Source: Cyprinodon diabolis
Taxonomy: Eukaryota > Chordata > Actinopteri > Cyprinodontiformes > Cyprinodontidae
DNA length: 64,000 nt
Direction of reading: 5' to 3'
NCBI GenBank assembly: GCA_030533445.1
Contig: CM060075.1
Span: 36,972,196 to 37,036,195 of the forward strand
Position 1 is the first letter of the stretch; every line of letters starts with the position of its first letter. Below, piece by piece: positions 33,866-46,360 of the stretch. The notes beneath the pieces were generated by a model that saw only the letters and a program-made list of their open reading frames with translations, was not told the origin of the DNA and did no database searches. The position numbers and the translations under genes are program-made.

Positions 33866-36230
33866 CATGATGACTGAGATGGATCAAATTGGTAAACCGC
33901 CGGTTGAACAGGGTGGTTCCTAAGTCCCATTGTCCAAAATAATAGAGAACGGGGATTTCAGACCAGGGGAACGGCTGACTGTTCATCTGAAAAATTGCTA
34001 GCAAATATACAGCAAGAGCTGAGGTGTGGTCTACATGTCCAGGTTCTAAAGGGAATCTGTGGCAGGATTTACAGCTATACCAGCAGTGAACGGTGACCAG
34101 ACGTCCTCTTTTTCCCAGACATGTCCCAATAAAAGTGTCCTCTTTTTCAGAAGCCAAAATCTGGTAATCATTCACGTGAACGTAGCATAACAGTGGCTAG
34201 TTTCAAGCCATAGCTTCCTGCATGAGCATTGCGGGGTCGATTCGTTCATGTGTCAGGGTACGCACAGAGGGGGGAAGGACAAGCAGACGACCATGATTGA
34301 CGTGTCTTTGCTGTGGGGAGATCTTTAAGCCACATGGTAAAAAAAGCGTCAGAAAAGATCTCCTACTGCACCTTTAAGTTCTATTCTGCTAAGTGGGGCA
34401 TAAAGATTAAACTGTATTTTCAATTTCTGTGTTTATTGACAGACATCTTGGACTGCAAAAAAGTGACCTGAAAGTATGCACAATTTTTTGATAATAACTG
34501 TATTTGCTAAACTTAAAATAATATTATTACATATTATGCACTTGAAATAAGATAACAGAGGTGTTTTCCATATTTTAAATGTAAACCTTAGTAAATCTGC
34601 AAATGATCAAAAATACCCCATAAACTTAAAGATATTCTGGAATCCTGGGCTTTATATTAGTAGATATTAAATTGTTATTTATTTAAGTAACACCAATGTG
34701 GCATTGCTACCTATGGACTACGGAAGATCCTTAATAAGTCAGCAGCAGGCACTGTTTGGCTGTTGGTGGCTCCATGCAACGTATAAGGAGTCATTTTTCC
34801 AACCTGAGCACTTTCCCCCAAAAATGTCTGTACACTGTATTTGAAGTTTGTCTGGTACCTTTAGGAGCTTCTGTTTGCAAGCAAAAAGCAAAAGATTGCT
34901 TGTTTAATTAAAACACTTGTGATGCAGTGTAGGTGGATGTGGACAGTAAAGACTAGGAACCAAAAACGTCTCTTGGCTGTTGCTTAAAGTGTTCATCTCT
35001 TTTTTTTTTTTTTACTTTCACTTTGGTTTCCAGTTGTTTCAAAAGTCATTGATGATTTTCCGAGTTCACTTTTAATTTATGTTATTTGAATCAGTCTAAC
35101 TGATGCCTATTTGAAGTTAGAGGGCTTTGTAAATCAGGATTAAAAGCTCTTTGTGATCGAGGCTGATTAAAACGGGACGTTTCCCAGCTTAGAAATCTCA
35201 CGTGCTGCAGGTATGACTTTCCAGGCTGTCGTGTTTTATCGAACTCACCTTCAGCCAGGCCTTACAGGGCCTTGGGAAAGCCTTGGCAGCCCAACACAGC
35301 CAATAACTCACCACAGCTCTCCAGCGCTGTTAAGACTTAATTATTTTCTGCCTTGGTAAGTCCCCAGCAGTGTTGGAGGAAAACTCAGAGTTGCTGCCAC
35401 AGGAGTCCAACTTTTAACAGCTTAAAAACCTTCAGTGCTGATCAATCCCCACTTCTTGTCTTGGAAATTAAAGCCGAAACACTTTTAAGTTGGCAACCGG
35501 CTAACGAAGTTTTACAACAAAGCTGTTATCTATATGAGAAAAAGTTAAGCTATATGTTGAAATGCATATCTGAGGCGATCACAGTTTCAAAGAGTTACTG
35601 TTGCTTATCCAATCACACAGCAGTCAGACTCCCTCTCCCTCTTTTTTTGTTCCTATTCCCTTCATTTTATCTCTACCTTTCACACTTTCCCTCAATCCCA
35701 CTCCCCTCCTCCTCCTTTTTCCTTCTTCTGTCCTGTGTCTGCCTCTCTCTCTGAATCAGATCCTCGATTTGCTATCACTGCTCCTTCAAATCTGCTTTAT
35801 CTCAGTTAAAGAGTGTTGATCCCTTTTCACTCCAGAAACCACAGCTTTAAGCTTTGCAAAACACACACTCACACACACATTTTAATTAATACATAGATTT
35901 AAACAGCGATGCCTGCGTGGCGAAGTGATATACACCCCCCCTAGTTAAAAGTCTTTTTTTATTGCTTAATCAATGTTGAAATTAATATGATCTAACTCCC
36001 GACCTCTCCCTACAAACCCACACGCATACACACCCGTGCACATCAGCTAGGTTATTAATTATAACACTAATTAACCTACAGTAATGGTTTGGCCCCGTGT
36101 TTGTGTGTGTGTCAGTGCGTGTGTCTTAGAAAGAGATGGAGAAATTACTTGTGAGCATTAGAAAGTGTGCGTGTGTGCGTATGTGTGTTCATGTAAATAT
36201 ATGTTAATTTGATTCCCAGATATGATGGAT
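33866..36230. other. Intergenic, little recognised
   Basis: Around 34440-34620 the text (GACTGCAAAAAAGTGACC, CACTTGAAATAAGATAACA) resembles the MITE at 51457-51750 and may be a decayed copy. A pyrimidine-rich stretch lies at 35625-35755. CA/GT-rich runs lie near 35862-35880 and 36103-36190. No gene seen. Confidence 0.4.
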
Positions 36231-36440
36231 TATAGCAGCTTACGATAACGACAGTGAAACTTCTCTTCAAAGCTCCCCGTTCGTTTCCATAATTCCGTTT
36301 GGCACCCGGATCAATATCGTTTTCCGAGGCGAATCTGAAATCCGAGCCTCCGTCCAGATGCTTTCCTTCTTCCTTTGCCATTTCCCTGTCCCCCATTGAG
36401 TTTTTATTAATTCAATTATTGTAGTTTTGAGGAAATGAAA
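36231..36440. promoter_or_regulatory. Candidate distal regulatory sequence
   Basis: A block with CpGs and low repetitiveness (CTCCCCGTTCGTTTCCATAA, CGGATCAATATCG, TTTATTAATTCAATTATTG) inside an AT-rich desert. The open minus-strand frames across it (36145-36396 and 36267-36560) show no domain. Assignment as regulatory is a guess. Confidence 0.2.
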
Positions 36441-39400
36441 ACAGCAGCCCACTCCTGGGGGCCCCGGAGTGACCCCCACCTGATCCCAGTAAACAAGCTT
36501 TGGTTTTGATTTATTCCACAGAAGGTAGTTTTCCTTGTTGTTGTTTTTTTTTCCCAGCATTCTCAGTTGGTATCAACCGTTTAACCGCACCTCTTAAGAA
36601 CTTATATGCCAAGGTTGAATGCTGTGCTCAAGGGCAATTTTTTTCAAACATACAATTTTTTTTAAAGGTTTTTGTTTCATACTTCTAAGGAAAGTACTGC
36701 CTTTAAGTGTTGAAAAACAAATTTTTTAAATTATTATTATAAAAAAAAAAACATTTAACAGATTTTAACACTTTGAATACATTTCATATCACGTGACTAA
36801 ACTCTAATCCAAAATCATTACAGTTGAGTTTCATTCAGTTTAACTTGCCAGAACGATAACAACTTAAAATCACTTTAACTTCTCTGATGACATGACGTAT
36901 TTGATTAGCAGAGATAAATAATGATCACAGAAGACAAAAACCTGGAACACTTTCTCTGGGCTGCTACCAAATGTATTCCAAGAGGGCATCAATGATTCAT
37001 GGAAGTCACACCTTTTGGAATGGACAAAAAAAACTGGACTTTAATGGAAAGTTGGGGTCCAGCTAAAATTGGTCTAAGCTAAAATCAAATGTAACAGTAA
37101 AAGCAACAGTAAAAGAAATAAAAGCCGGCTGCTTGAAGAACTGGACCAACTGCTGTAATTGATCCATCTGCAAACTAGCTGGTTGTCACCACATGATCTC
37201 AAGTTCAAACACCCTTGACTTATTTTACATGATATTACACTTTGTGAGAAATTCACTCCAAAAAAAAAAAAAAATAGATTTTTTGAGCTTGTCAAAGTGG
37301 AATTTTTAATAAAAAAAATTATATTTAAAAATAAGGATATTTTTTTCTCCTTAACTGGTAAAATTTACTGAATTCTCCGTAAAATGAATCTTTGCATTTC
37401 AAAGGGGATGATATCATCCCAGATGTATTAAATGTAAAATTTTCTCCTTGAAATTGCTTTTAAGAAAATATTCCACACTGTTATTGTTTGGACTACCCTC
37501 TTGGCACCAGTAATGATTCCTACTAGTTTTTTTTCTAAAAATAAAATTAAGAAATTTAGTTAGGAATAACAGTTAAAGATCAATACCTTTTCTTTCCCTG
37601 ACAGTATTAATTTGACAAAATTATTTATTTTTTACCATTTGTTTCCAAAACAAAACATCCAAGATGCAAAGATATTTATACAGTTTTATTAGGTATCATA
37701 ACAAGTACCATGTTACTTACCTAAATTAAAGCTAAAACCAAAACAGCTGAAACTGTGACAAAAATAAAGAGAATTTGCCACCCAGGGACTAAGATCATAG
37801 ATCACTGCCTGAAAACTGGACCACATTATTTGAGTATCTATAATGATGCTGTTAATGTCGATAAATGTGAAGTGTGACATACACATTAAAGATTCCTATT
37901 CTTTATTTCCTTTATGTTCTAATAAACATGTAATACCTGGGTAATATGGAGTTAATAAGAGTTTAACAGTATCAGCGCATCTGCAGCATAAAAAGTTGCA
38001 GATGTGCACCAAAATAGGAATAAGTTTCTGCTTATCTGGGAACATTTTTATGTTTTGTTTTTCTTCCAAGTATTAATGTATAGATTATCAATTATCATCT
38101 ACATTTTTGTGAAAGGAACCATTATAAAGAACTGTGAGACCTGCTTACAAAAACTTTCCAGTTTATTAAGAAAAACTGTGAGAATGTCCAAGGATGATGA
38201 AGAGCCTCACAAAACCTTAAAACATGCAACATTTTGCTCATTTTATTTTCCTTATCTCGTCACAAGACCTTCAACAGCATCTACTGTCTTCACTCTGCTG
38301 CTTTTATTCCACATTTCTAATGAAATAATCCCTCTTTTTGTTTACGCATCCCTTGCAAATGCACACATACGTACACTCTGGCAGCGGTGCAGCATGACAG
38401 CCAGGCTGACAATAGGTGGCTGTCACAGTGATTGATGGCACTGATTATGTGTTAATAATTAAATAAACAGTAAAGAAAAATGCACTCAAGTACCTTCTGT
38501 ATTAATAGACTAGCTGCATATATGTGGTAAATATCTACAGTTTCTTGCAAAACTGTGAATATTAAATATGACTGGGGTTTCACTGTTTTTCTGGTGCGAG
38601 TGAACCTCCTGTCACAGAGAGGATCTTTGCTGGTTGTTCAGGCCGGTCCGTGTTGCTGCACACCTGAGAACATTTCTCAATCAAAATGACTAGCATGTAT
38701 ATAAGGAGAAGAAGGATCATCTCTCTTTTCTCCAGATGATTACTCCTGGTGGTATTCCAAAGAACTAAATCAGGACTATCTTTCTTTTTGAGGTTTTTCT
38801 TCTTGTGAATCTCTTTAATTTGGACTCTGTTATTGTTCCAGACAACCAGTGAACCCCATTTCATCTCCAATCTCCATGGAAAAGATGTTACCTGTGTTCA
38901 GCAGTTCTCAGTCTTCATCCCCTGCCTCCCTGCTCTCCAACACATCTCTTGCAAATACCAACATCATCTCATTCACATTCTCTTGGACCTCCGGGTACAG
39001 TCTGCAAAACCCATTGAATCAAACCCCTACAGTGCCATGCTACCTCTCCTTCATCTCTCAGGTAAGCAAATCAATCAGTAATCGGTTGTCACCATCCAAT
39101 TCCTTCCTGATCAGTCTGCTTTTTCTCCTCAGACCAAACAGAAAAGTTCAAGTTCATTCAAAATTCTTGTTGCTTTTGTTAATAACATGTTAAAATTCAC
39201 TGCTTCTCCGTGCGATTCTGCATCTGGGTCAAAAAAAAATAATAATAAAAAATTAGAAACCAACCTGACAACATGTTTTTGGAGTTCATGGATCGCTCCC
39301 AGAAATGACGATTTCAGGCGTTGTGACATTTAAAATCCCATTCTAAAATAATTTGGATGACTAATGTAACAACTAGGTTTTTTTTGGCACAGAGTCTAAA

Positions 39401-39832
39401 ATCCCTGGAGAGAGAACGTCAGCCGTTGTTCCAGCAGGAGTTCAAAACCAACATATGTTTAAGCTTAACTGATAACAATCCTGAGGGGCCTGATGGGATT
39501 TTAAGCAGTTGGGGTGATACTACTAGAAAACAGAGGATTAACCAGCTGTAACAGACAGTTTGGAAAAATACATATATTTTCTTGCTCTGTAATTGTTAAA
39601 TACAAAGTTGTCTAGGCATTAGCTTCTCTTCACTGCATATATCCAAATAACACACACATACATTTTAGCCATAGCACTACTACACCTATCAAATATATGC
39701 TAAAGGCTAAAAACGCTCACTTTTCTGCACATTAATAGATCTTCCCATACCTAACATCACTGCCCACAAACTAGTGATGTGTTATTAAAGACACATGGTT
39801 TTAAGACCATGTCAGTCAAGTGGCTATTGAAT
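36441..39832. other. Intergenic, nothing recognised
   Basis: AT-rich. Several open frames of 60-143 codons (for example 38004-38435 and 38849-39193) lack domains, splice context or codon bias and are treated as chance. Confidence 0.45.
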
Positions 39833-40184
39833 TTAGTGGTGCAGTGGTTAGCACTGTTGCCTTGCAGCAAGAAGGTTCCTGGTTTTTTCCCAGCCCAGAG
39901 TTTGCATGTTCTCCATGTGCAAGCCTGGGTTCTCTCCGGGTACTCCGGCTTCCTCCTACAGTCCCAAAACATGACTGTTAGGTTAATTGGCTTCTCTAAA
40001 TTCTCCTTAGGTGTGAGTGTGTGCGTGAATGGTTGTATGTCCTGTGTGTCTCTGTGTTGCCCTGTGATAGACTGCCGACCTGTCCAGGGTGGACCCTGCC
40101 TCTCGGCCGTAGACAGCTGGAGTTAGGCACCAGCACCCCTCGCGACTCCAGCAGGGTAAAATGATGAGGGAAAATGGATGGATA
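39833..40184 (+). repeat. SINE with L2-type 3' region
   Basis: Starts GTGGTGCAGTGGTTAGCAC, which fits a tRNA-type A-box head, and continues with 'GAGTTTGCATGTTCTCCATG', 'GTTCTCTCCGGGTACTCCGG' and 'GCCCTGTGATAGACTGCCGA'. It ends with an AATGGATGGAT tail. This is one of the commonest teleost short repeats. The B-box region is degenerate (GGTTCCTGGTTTTTTCCC). Confidence 0.85.
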
Positions 40185-43153
40185 TGTTCTAAAACACTAA
40201 TATACCATGTTAGACACAGTAGATTATTTCAGGTGTTAAAGAAACCATGACATATAGTTTAGAAGTCCCATTATTGCTGCTATCACCTTTTTATTTTTCA
40301 TTCCTTCTCTGATTATACCACGCTGTACCTTGTATCATCTGCTGGGTTTCAAAAAAACACATGCACAATGTCAAATAAAATTACCAAAAAGTTCATTTAG
40401 AAAAAAAGAAGGATAAATCTGTGTTCTAATAATCTATGTTTATTTGACTTAAAGTATAATGGGACTTAACACTTGCTTTTTAAAAAAGTTTCTTGCAAAA
40501 AGGCCAACGCATCCCAAGCTTCTGCTCAGTTATGATATAAAATATAAAAACAGACAACATATAAGAAATACAATTCTCTCATGCTGTTCATGCATTACTG
40601 TATATACTTTATGTCTTAAAAAATAGGTTATTTTCCTTTTTTTTCTGACAGGAAGTGAGATCTTCTTTATTACTGGTTTATCCATGCTGAGACTGTTTCT
40701 TGTTTATGTCTGGAAACACTAAGTAAATACTTAGTCTAAGTAGGCATTGTTATTTTAGTAAGCATACTAAAAGTATAAAGACCCATCAGCTGTCAGTAAG
40801 GTTTGCTCTAAAAGCATCTCTATTCTAATAATATACTAAGCACATCTCCTCGATCTGCAGTCTTTACTCTGCACTAATCTGCATGGCAATGGAGTCCTTC
40901 ACTTTGTTTTTTTTTTATTTAGTCTCTTATATTTCAGATTTACTTGCCCAGATACTTGTTGTCATGTGTTTTCTCCTCTTCTTCTGGTCCATTTCATCAA
41001 CAGACCCACTGCAATGTGTTTAGTTTTTGTTCAACTTTGATGCACACTTCTGCAGGAGTGTAACCCAGCAGAATGGACCCAACTTCAAGGTGTCTGCTTA
41101 AGAAGAAAAAGATAAAAGTACATAAAAAGAGGTTTATGGAGTAGAAAAAAGGAAGAAAAGGTAAAAGAAGTATTTTAGTATAAACAGAAAGCAGGACAGA
41201 ACAGTAACCGACGGCAACCATCATCAATCAGAGTTTGAAGACATCGCTGCTGGCAAAGACGACAGGAACAGAGAGGTTTAAGGCAAATATGGAGGAAAGT
41301 CACCTAAAACAGCCAATCAGGTGTTTTATGTTGTAAAACCAGTAAACCTATGAAATGTAACAATTAAAACAAAAATGTTTTGAGGAAACCGATTGCACCA
41401 ACAGATTTAAGTTTGAAGTTAAATTGTATTTATTTATTTACTTTAATAGAGTCTAAAGAGCACCAAGCAATTCTCAACATTACATTTATTTTACTTGTTT
41501 TATTTTGTACATTCTTAATTCAGCTAGTAATTGAATATGATGTACTAAATGCTGTATTTATTCAAACATATTTAAAAATATTACATATTGATAAATTTTA
41601 CATTTTTATATAAAATATATATTAAAAAAAGTCCCTACTCACTTTAGTTCTTACTCGCATTCTTTAAAAATGATCTCTGTGCAACTTCTGTATATATATT
41701 TGTATCATTTGCAATTATTTTTTTCCCTTTACTTAATATTACTGTAACTCATTGAGTAATTAAATGTCTGTGTTTTCTTTCAGCTATCAGAAAATGTCAA
41801 TAAATGAATGTTTATTAAAATCACAACCTCTAAGGTTACAATTTTACATCAAATTAAAAATATGTTAATATAGAAATGATTGGTTCAAAGAAGTATGTAT
41901 AATTCCTAATTTGTTCCAGAGGTTTCAATCTAAAAAAATGAGCCTCATCAAAACCCATATTCCAGTTTATTGGATATGAATTTACAGTTAAATGATAAAA
42001 TATCTATTAGGTTTGAACATATTTTGCTAAAGAAGCAGCAGTCTGTTCTGCAGCTGTTTTCTGGAGCATTTTATTGTGAATAGAAGCAGTTTATGTGAAG
42101 TTAAATGATGCGACACACCCAAAATGATGCCCCCTCAGTTCCTTCAGAGGTCAGCCTGGACGGCGTTGATACATCTTTTTCAAGGTAAAGCTCATCAAAT
42201 TTAGAGAATAAAACAGCTGAGCACTGATGTATGATATTTTGTGAATAAATCTACTTATTTTGCTAAAATCTAAACAAATGAGTAAATAGGAGATGAAAAT
42301 TCCCCCACTATCTGACTGGAACCCTGATTTTCTTCCTCCTTACATCAATTATCTGTCTTTTCCCCCTCATTCATTTCTCTCTGTCTCTCACTTCTTCATC
42401 CTCCTCCTAAACTCTGTTCTTTCTGGATGAGCAGGTTTTATGAGCTGAGTGATAAAGCGAAGGGGAATGAAGGGCAGAGAGAGAAGGAGAGGTGGAGGAC
42501 AGACAGGGATGGAGATAAAAAGAAAAATAAGTTAAAGAGGGAGATGAGGCACAGACAGAACTCAAAACAGTGTTGAGTTCTGACTTTATGACACCAGACT
42601 GGAAATTACCGAACGTTTTTATGCTATAAAATGTCTCCGTCTCAAGGCTCATGTCTGACTTGAAACTTTGAAGCTCATTTGTGAAAGAGAAAAAAAACAC
42701 TAGACCACAGGGAGTAATCAAGACAGCGTCTGCTATATCACTGAATAAAAGCTTAATCTTTTTCATACTAAATTAAACCTTTACAGACTATTTATACCTT
42801 TCTCTCATTTCAATGCACAGGTCACAGAAGTCTTTACACCAGCCTCTGCATTAAGCATTCTTTTTTACTGCTTTCTCATTTATGAGCCAATACTAAGCCA
42901 TTGTTTCCAATAAAAGTTGGCCACTTGTAAAGTCACTGTTGAAACATCTAAACTATATTCTAGTCTAATATGAAAAATGTTGATTGGACTGAAGTTTGTT
43001 TGACTTTAAGTACATTATTTTACCTCCATCTATCCTCTACCCTGGTTCCATGTCTACACCGCTGGGGTACAACCTGTTAACCTGTTAGAGTAAAATATGT
43101 ACCAGTTCTAGTCAATGTTTACACTGCCTCTGTTGGGTGGCGGTTGGTGCATC
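40185..43153. other. Intergenic, nothing recognised
   Basis: No gene or transposon boundary seen. A purine-rich stretch lies at 42455-42550. Confidence 0.45.
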
Positions 43154-44619
43154 TGTCAAGGATCAGATAGTAGGAGCCAGAATTCAGGCAGACAGAACAG
43201 ATGTGCATAAAAATGAAACCTTTTATTGACTGCTCAGTACAATGCAGCTCGTAAGATGACTTACTAGAATCTCTGTAGAGATAGGTGAATAGGTTAAACC
43301 GGGCATACACTACAATTTCTCGCCATTTTGGGGCCAATGCTCCAGCCGTGCGAGAATTTTTTGTTAGGGCAAACTTTCGTTCTGATTGTGCGCTGTGCAT
43401 CGTGTAGTGTACAGGTGGTAACGAGGGGCGATCAGCCTCTCACAACCACCTCGTGAGGAGTCGTGAGAAAATCAAGTATGTTTGAAATTCAGTTGTGGGC
43501 AAATCGCTCAGTGGGCATGCGCAAACAAGGATTCTTCTTCTCCTTTCTCTCAAATAAAAACTAAGAAGCATGGCGGGGGTGCGAGTAAAATAGCGTTCTT
43601 CTGTAAAATTGACAGACCGTAGTAGCCATGTTTGCTCAGCCGTGTCTTTGTCCAAATACGTCGCCTTTTCTTTTTGGGCTTTCAGCACACAAAATTGCAC
43701 AAATTGCCAAGGCAGCATGTTTCTCTCTAGATAGCTTTATATCCCTCTTCTACTCGTGTGGCTTCTGGATGGACTAGTCCGAGTAGCACAGTCTCACTGC
43801 GAAGCTGAGTCCGCCGTGGTTTTTAGACAAACAGTGTAAGCAGGTAGATCATATAAGAGCATCGGGCTGCACAGTGTGAGAATATACATTATGAGCTGTG
43901 AACTAACACTGTGTGAAGAAACCCTGCGGTTTCGTCATACAGTGTGAGTTGTAGCTGTGTGCGATGGTTTAAAAAGATCATACAGTGTATGCCTTTTATT
44001 GACCATGAAACTCAGATGGGGAACAATAGCGAACATGTGAGTCACTAACCTGGTTCTTAGTTTTGTCTGTGCCCAGAGTAAGGAGTGAAATCCAGCCGGA
44101 TGGTTTCTTCACAGCATGCAGTGGGAGCCACCCAGAGAGTTCAAGCAGTGAGGCAGAGCACACTGACGAGCGGAAGCCAGAGTAGAAGAATCTGGAGGAA
44201 GAGTCCAGAGTAGGCATCGATGCAGGAGCAGATGTCCAGGCCAGAAGATCAGAGAGATGAAGAGGTACCGAAAGGGAATCCAAAACCAGGGTCAGGGGAA
44301 AGATCCAAGGTCGTAAACAGGCAGAATCCAAATAGTAATCCAAAAACAGGACAGGTAGAAACAGACCAGAACAGAAGCGGGCAAAACTTAGGAGTTCAGA
44401 GGCAGAAACAAGTCAGGATCAGTTAATCAAAACACAACTAGGTAAGCTGGAGAACCCTCACGCATGGCTCGAATAATCTGGCACTGATGGCTGGAAACAA
44501 GCAGCTTAAATAGGAACTGGAACAGGTGGATCAGAAGAGAGAAAATAAAAAACTGGACGGAGCTAAGCAGGTGAAAGAAATGAACTAATAATCCAGTCAT
44601 CAGTGCCAAGATCATGACA
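43154..44619 (-). mobile_element. Interspersed element with TGTCATGAT/ATCATGACA ends, split by a MITE
   Basis: In plus coordinates it runs from TGTCAAGGATCAGATAG (43154) to GTGCCAAGATCATGACA (44619). On the minus strand it therefore starts TGTCATGATCTTGGCAC and ends CTTGACA after an AATAAA-like signal (GTCAATAAAAGG). The TG...CA ends resemble an LTR, but no coding part is seen. A Harbinger MITE (43297-43995) interrupts it. Related pieces are at 1279, 10380 and 45075. Confidence 0.5.
43297..43995. mobile_element. Harbinger-type MITE, nested (copy 1)
   Basis: Starts TTA-AACCGGGCATACACTAC and ends CAGTGTATGCC, matching the element at 49922-50454 (shared GTAGTGTACAGG.GGTAAC, 'GGGGCGATCAGCCTCTCACAA' minus its last base, and the GGGCTGCACAGTGTGAGAA block). 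It is about 170 bases longer than copy 2. The right terminal bases are altered, so its target duplication is not readable. Its minus strand has a 92-residue frame (43718-43440) with no domain I recognise. Confidence 0.65.
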
Positions 44620-45074
44620 GTATTGTCGTCCGCAAAAATGTGAGCCCAGTTTATTTTTGCTGGATGCTTGAGCCAGGTTTATGTCAGGCTACATAGATCA
44701 CACAGCATCAACAGCACACCAAACAAGTAAAACATTCATATTTTTTTAAATAGTTTAGCAAAGTGTAAATTTGCTTTGAGCCTTTTGATAATAAAAAAAA
44801 TATGTGCATAGTTATTAGTAACATACAATACAATACAAAATTAATTATTTAGGACTGACTTTAGCATTTTTTACTTACTTTTAACACGCAATCGATGCAT
44901 GCTTCTTGGAGCACCTTTGAGCTTTGCATCAGAGTGGAGACGATTTAAGTCCTTCCAGTCTGAATAGAAATGAATAATGAACGGTGGAGCATTGAAGTGA
45001 GCAGTCTAAATCCAGAGTAATCATCATTATATTGCATTTGAAAAAAATTGGATCTGCTTTGTTCAGACGTTAAT
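44620..45074. other. Intergenic, nothing recognised
   Basis: AT-rich spacer between two repeat copies. Confidence 0.4.
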
Positions 45075-45580
45075 GAAAAAAATCAGATACTGTTATGGTT
45101 CTCTCCTTGTGGACTTTGTGTTTGATTTTCTTTTTGAAGTTCTCAGTTCCACTTTGATTTATGTTTTTCTTTGTTTTCTTGTTCATTGGTTTCTTTTTCA
45201 TTTTGTGTTTTTTTTGTACAGTTTTGTGTTTCTTGGGTTACTCTCTGTTGCACCCTTGCACCATTCTCCTTGGCTTCCTTCTAGCTAGTAAAATTCACAT
45301 CTGCTCCATATCAGTTCATTAGTCCATCCTTTGTTCTGTCCCCTATATGTACACCACCTCTGCAGTTCCCCATTGGTGGTTTCTTATTTTTTTGTTGTTG
45401 CTTGGTTCCCCATGTTTGTTCTCCCCTGACATCTCCTGTTTTTTGGTATTTTGTTCATGGATTTTGTTGTTATTACCCTTTTTATCATTAAATATGCAAA
45501 ACTCATGTCTGCCCCCTCCTCTCTGCATTTGGGTCCTCAACCAACCTCAATCCCTCGTTAACAGATATAGGTTGTCACAC
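45075..45580 (+). repeat. Interspersed repeat copy (same family as 43154-44619)
   Basis: T-rich body, then 'TATCATTAAATATGCAAAAC', 'CTCTGCATTTGGGTCCTCAA' and a terminal GGTTGTCACA. This order matches the tail of the family in forward orientation. It is followed by an A-run. Confidence 0.5.
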
Positions 45581-45651
45581 AAAAAAAAAACCCAAAAACA
45601 GATTTGGGTCACTTCAGGCTGCATCTGTTACTTTATATTGTTTATTCGTGT

Positions 45652-45674
45652 CCCCCCCCCCCCCCCCCCCCCCC
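45652..45674. repeat. Poly-C tract, 23 bases
   Basis: An unbroken run of 23 C residues between TTATTCGTGT and GAACAC. Confidence 0.95.
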
Positions 45675-45805
45675 GAACACAAACACCTAAAACTCATCTG
45701 CAGCCTCCATCTTGGGTTTAGTTTTAGTTGTTTCTACTAGTAATTGCCAGTCTTCTAAGTCTTTCATCTGTCATGGAAGATCTCAAGTTGCTCTTTATTA
45801 AATTG

Positions 45806-46030
45806 GGCTTCTCTTCAACAATGACAAGGACGTTAATGGGAAGATGGTGGAAGCTAAATACAGGACAATCCTTAAAGCAAATCTAGGGATGCAAAAGATT
45901 CCAGACTGGGTTGCAGGTCAGTCTTAGCAGAGATTTAAACCTTAGAAAACCAACAACTGGAGTAACATATGGTTTAGATAAAAGTATAAGAAGATCTGAA
46001 GCTGAGAAGGCAGCATAAAGTAGTTTTATG
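45806..46030 (+). pseudogene. Tc1/mariner transposase middle fragment, decayed
   Basis: 'AATGGGAAGATGGTGGAAGC', 'TAAATACAGGACAATCCTT', 'GCAAAAGATTCCAGACTGGG' and 'ATGGTTTAGATAAAAGTATA' keep the order of the central DDE region of fish Tc1 transposase genes. In intact genes this part encodes the block with the aspartate of the LQQDND-type motif. Here indels destroy every frame. Confidence 0.65.
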
Positions 46031-46360
46031 AAGAAGTGAGGAGGTCAGAAAATGTATGGATTTATCTTCATTTTTTCTCAATAAAAAGTTCACCTGAAGT
46101 ATAAAATCATAGCTAATGATTTGTTGTTATATCACTTCAAATTCCAATAAAATCCACAGTAATCTGTAGAAAATCAGTGAAAAAATATGAAAAAGGTTTT
46201 GTATATTCCCTAAGTGTTGCATACTGGAGCTGTTATTATCTGATCCTTAAACATAAACGCTCTTTACATATTGCAATGAAGGACGCAATTATTTAATCAA
46301 CACAAGAATCAACTGCTCTTGAACGGTTTCAACATCTACAAACCTATTTTCCACCCCAAG
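46031..46360. other. Intergenic, nothing recognised
   Basis: No features seen. Confidence 0.4.

Noticed and set aside
38004..38435. 143-codon plus-strand frame
   Set aside because: AT-rich chance frame; no recognisable family and no codon or splice support.
39833..39905. tRNA gene at the A-box-like start of the SINE
   Set aside because: No cloverleaf can be formed with the degenerate B-box region; it is a SINE head.
42407..42766. 119-codon minus-strand frame
   Set aside because: Low-complexity Ser/Leu sequence from a purine-rich stretch; no domain, no splice signals.
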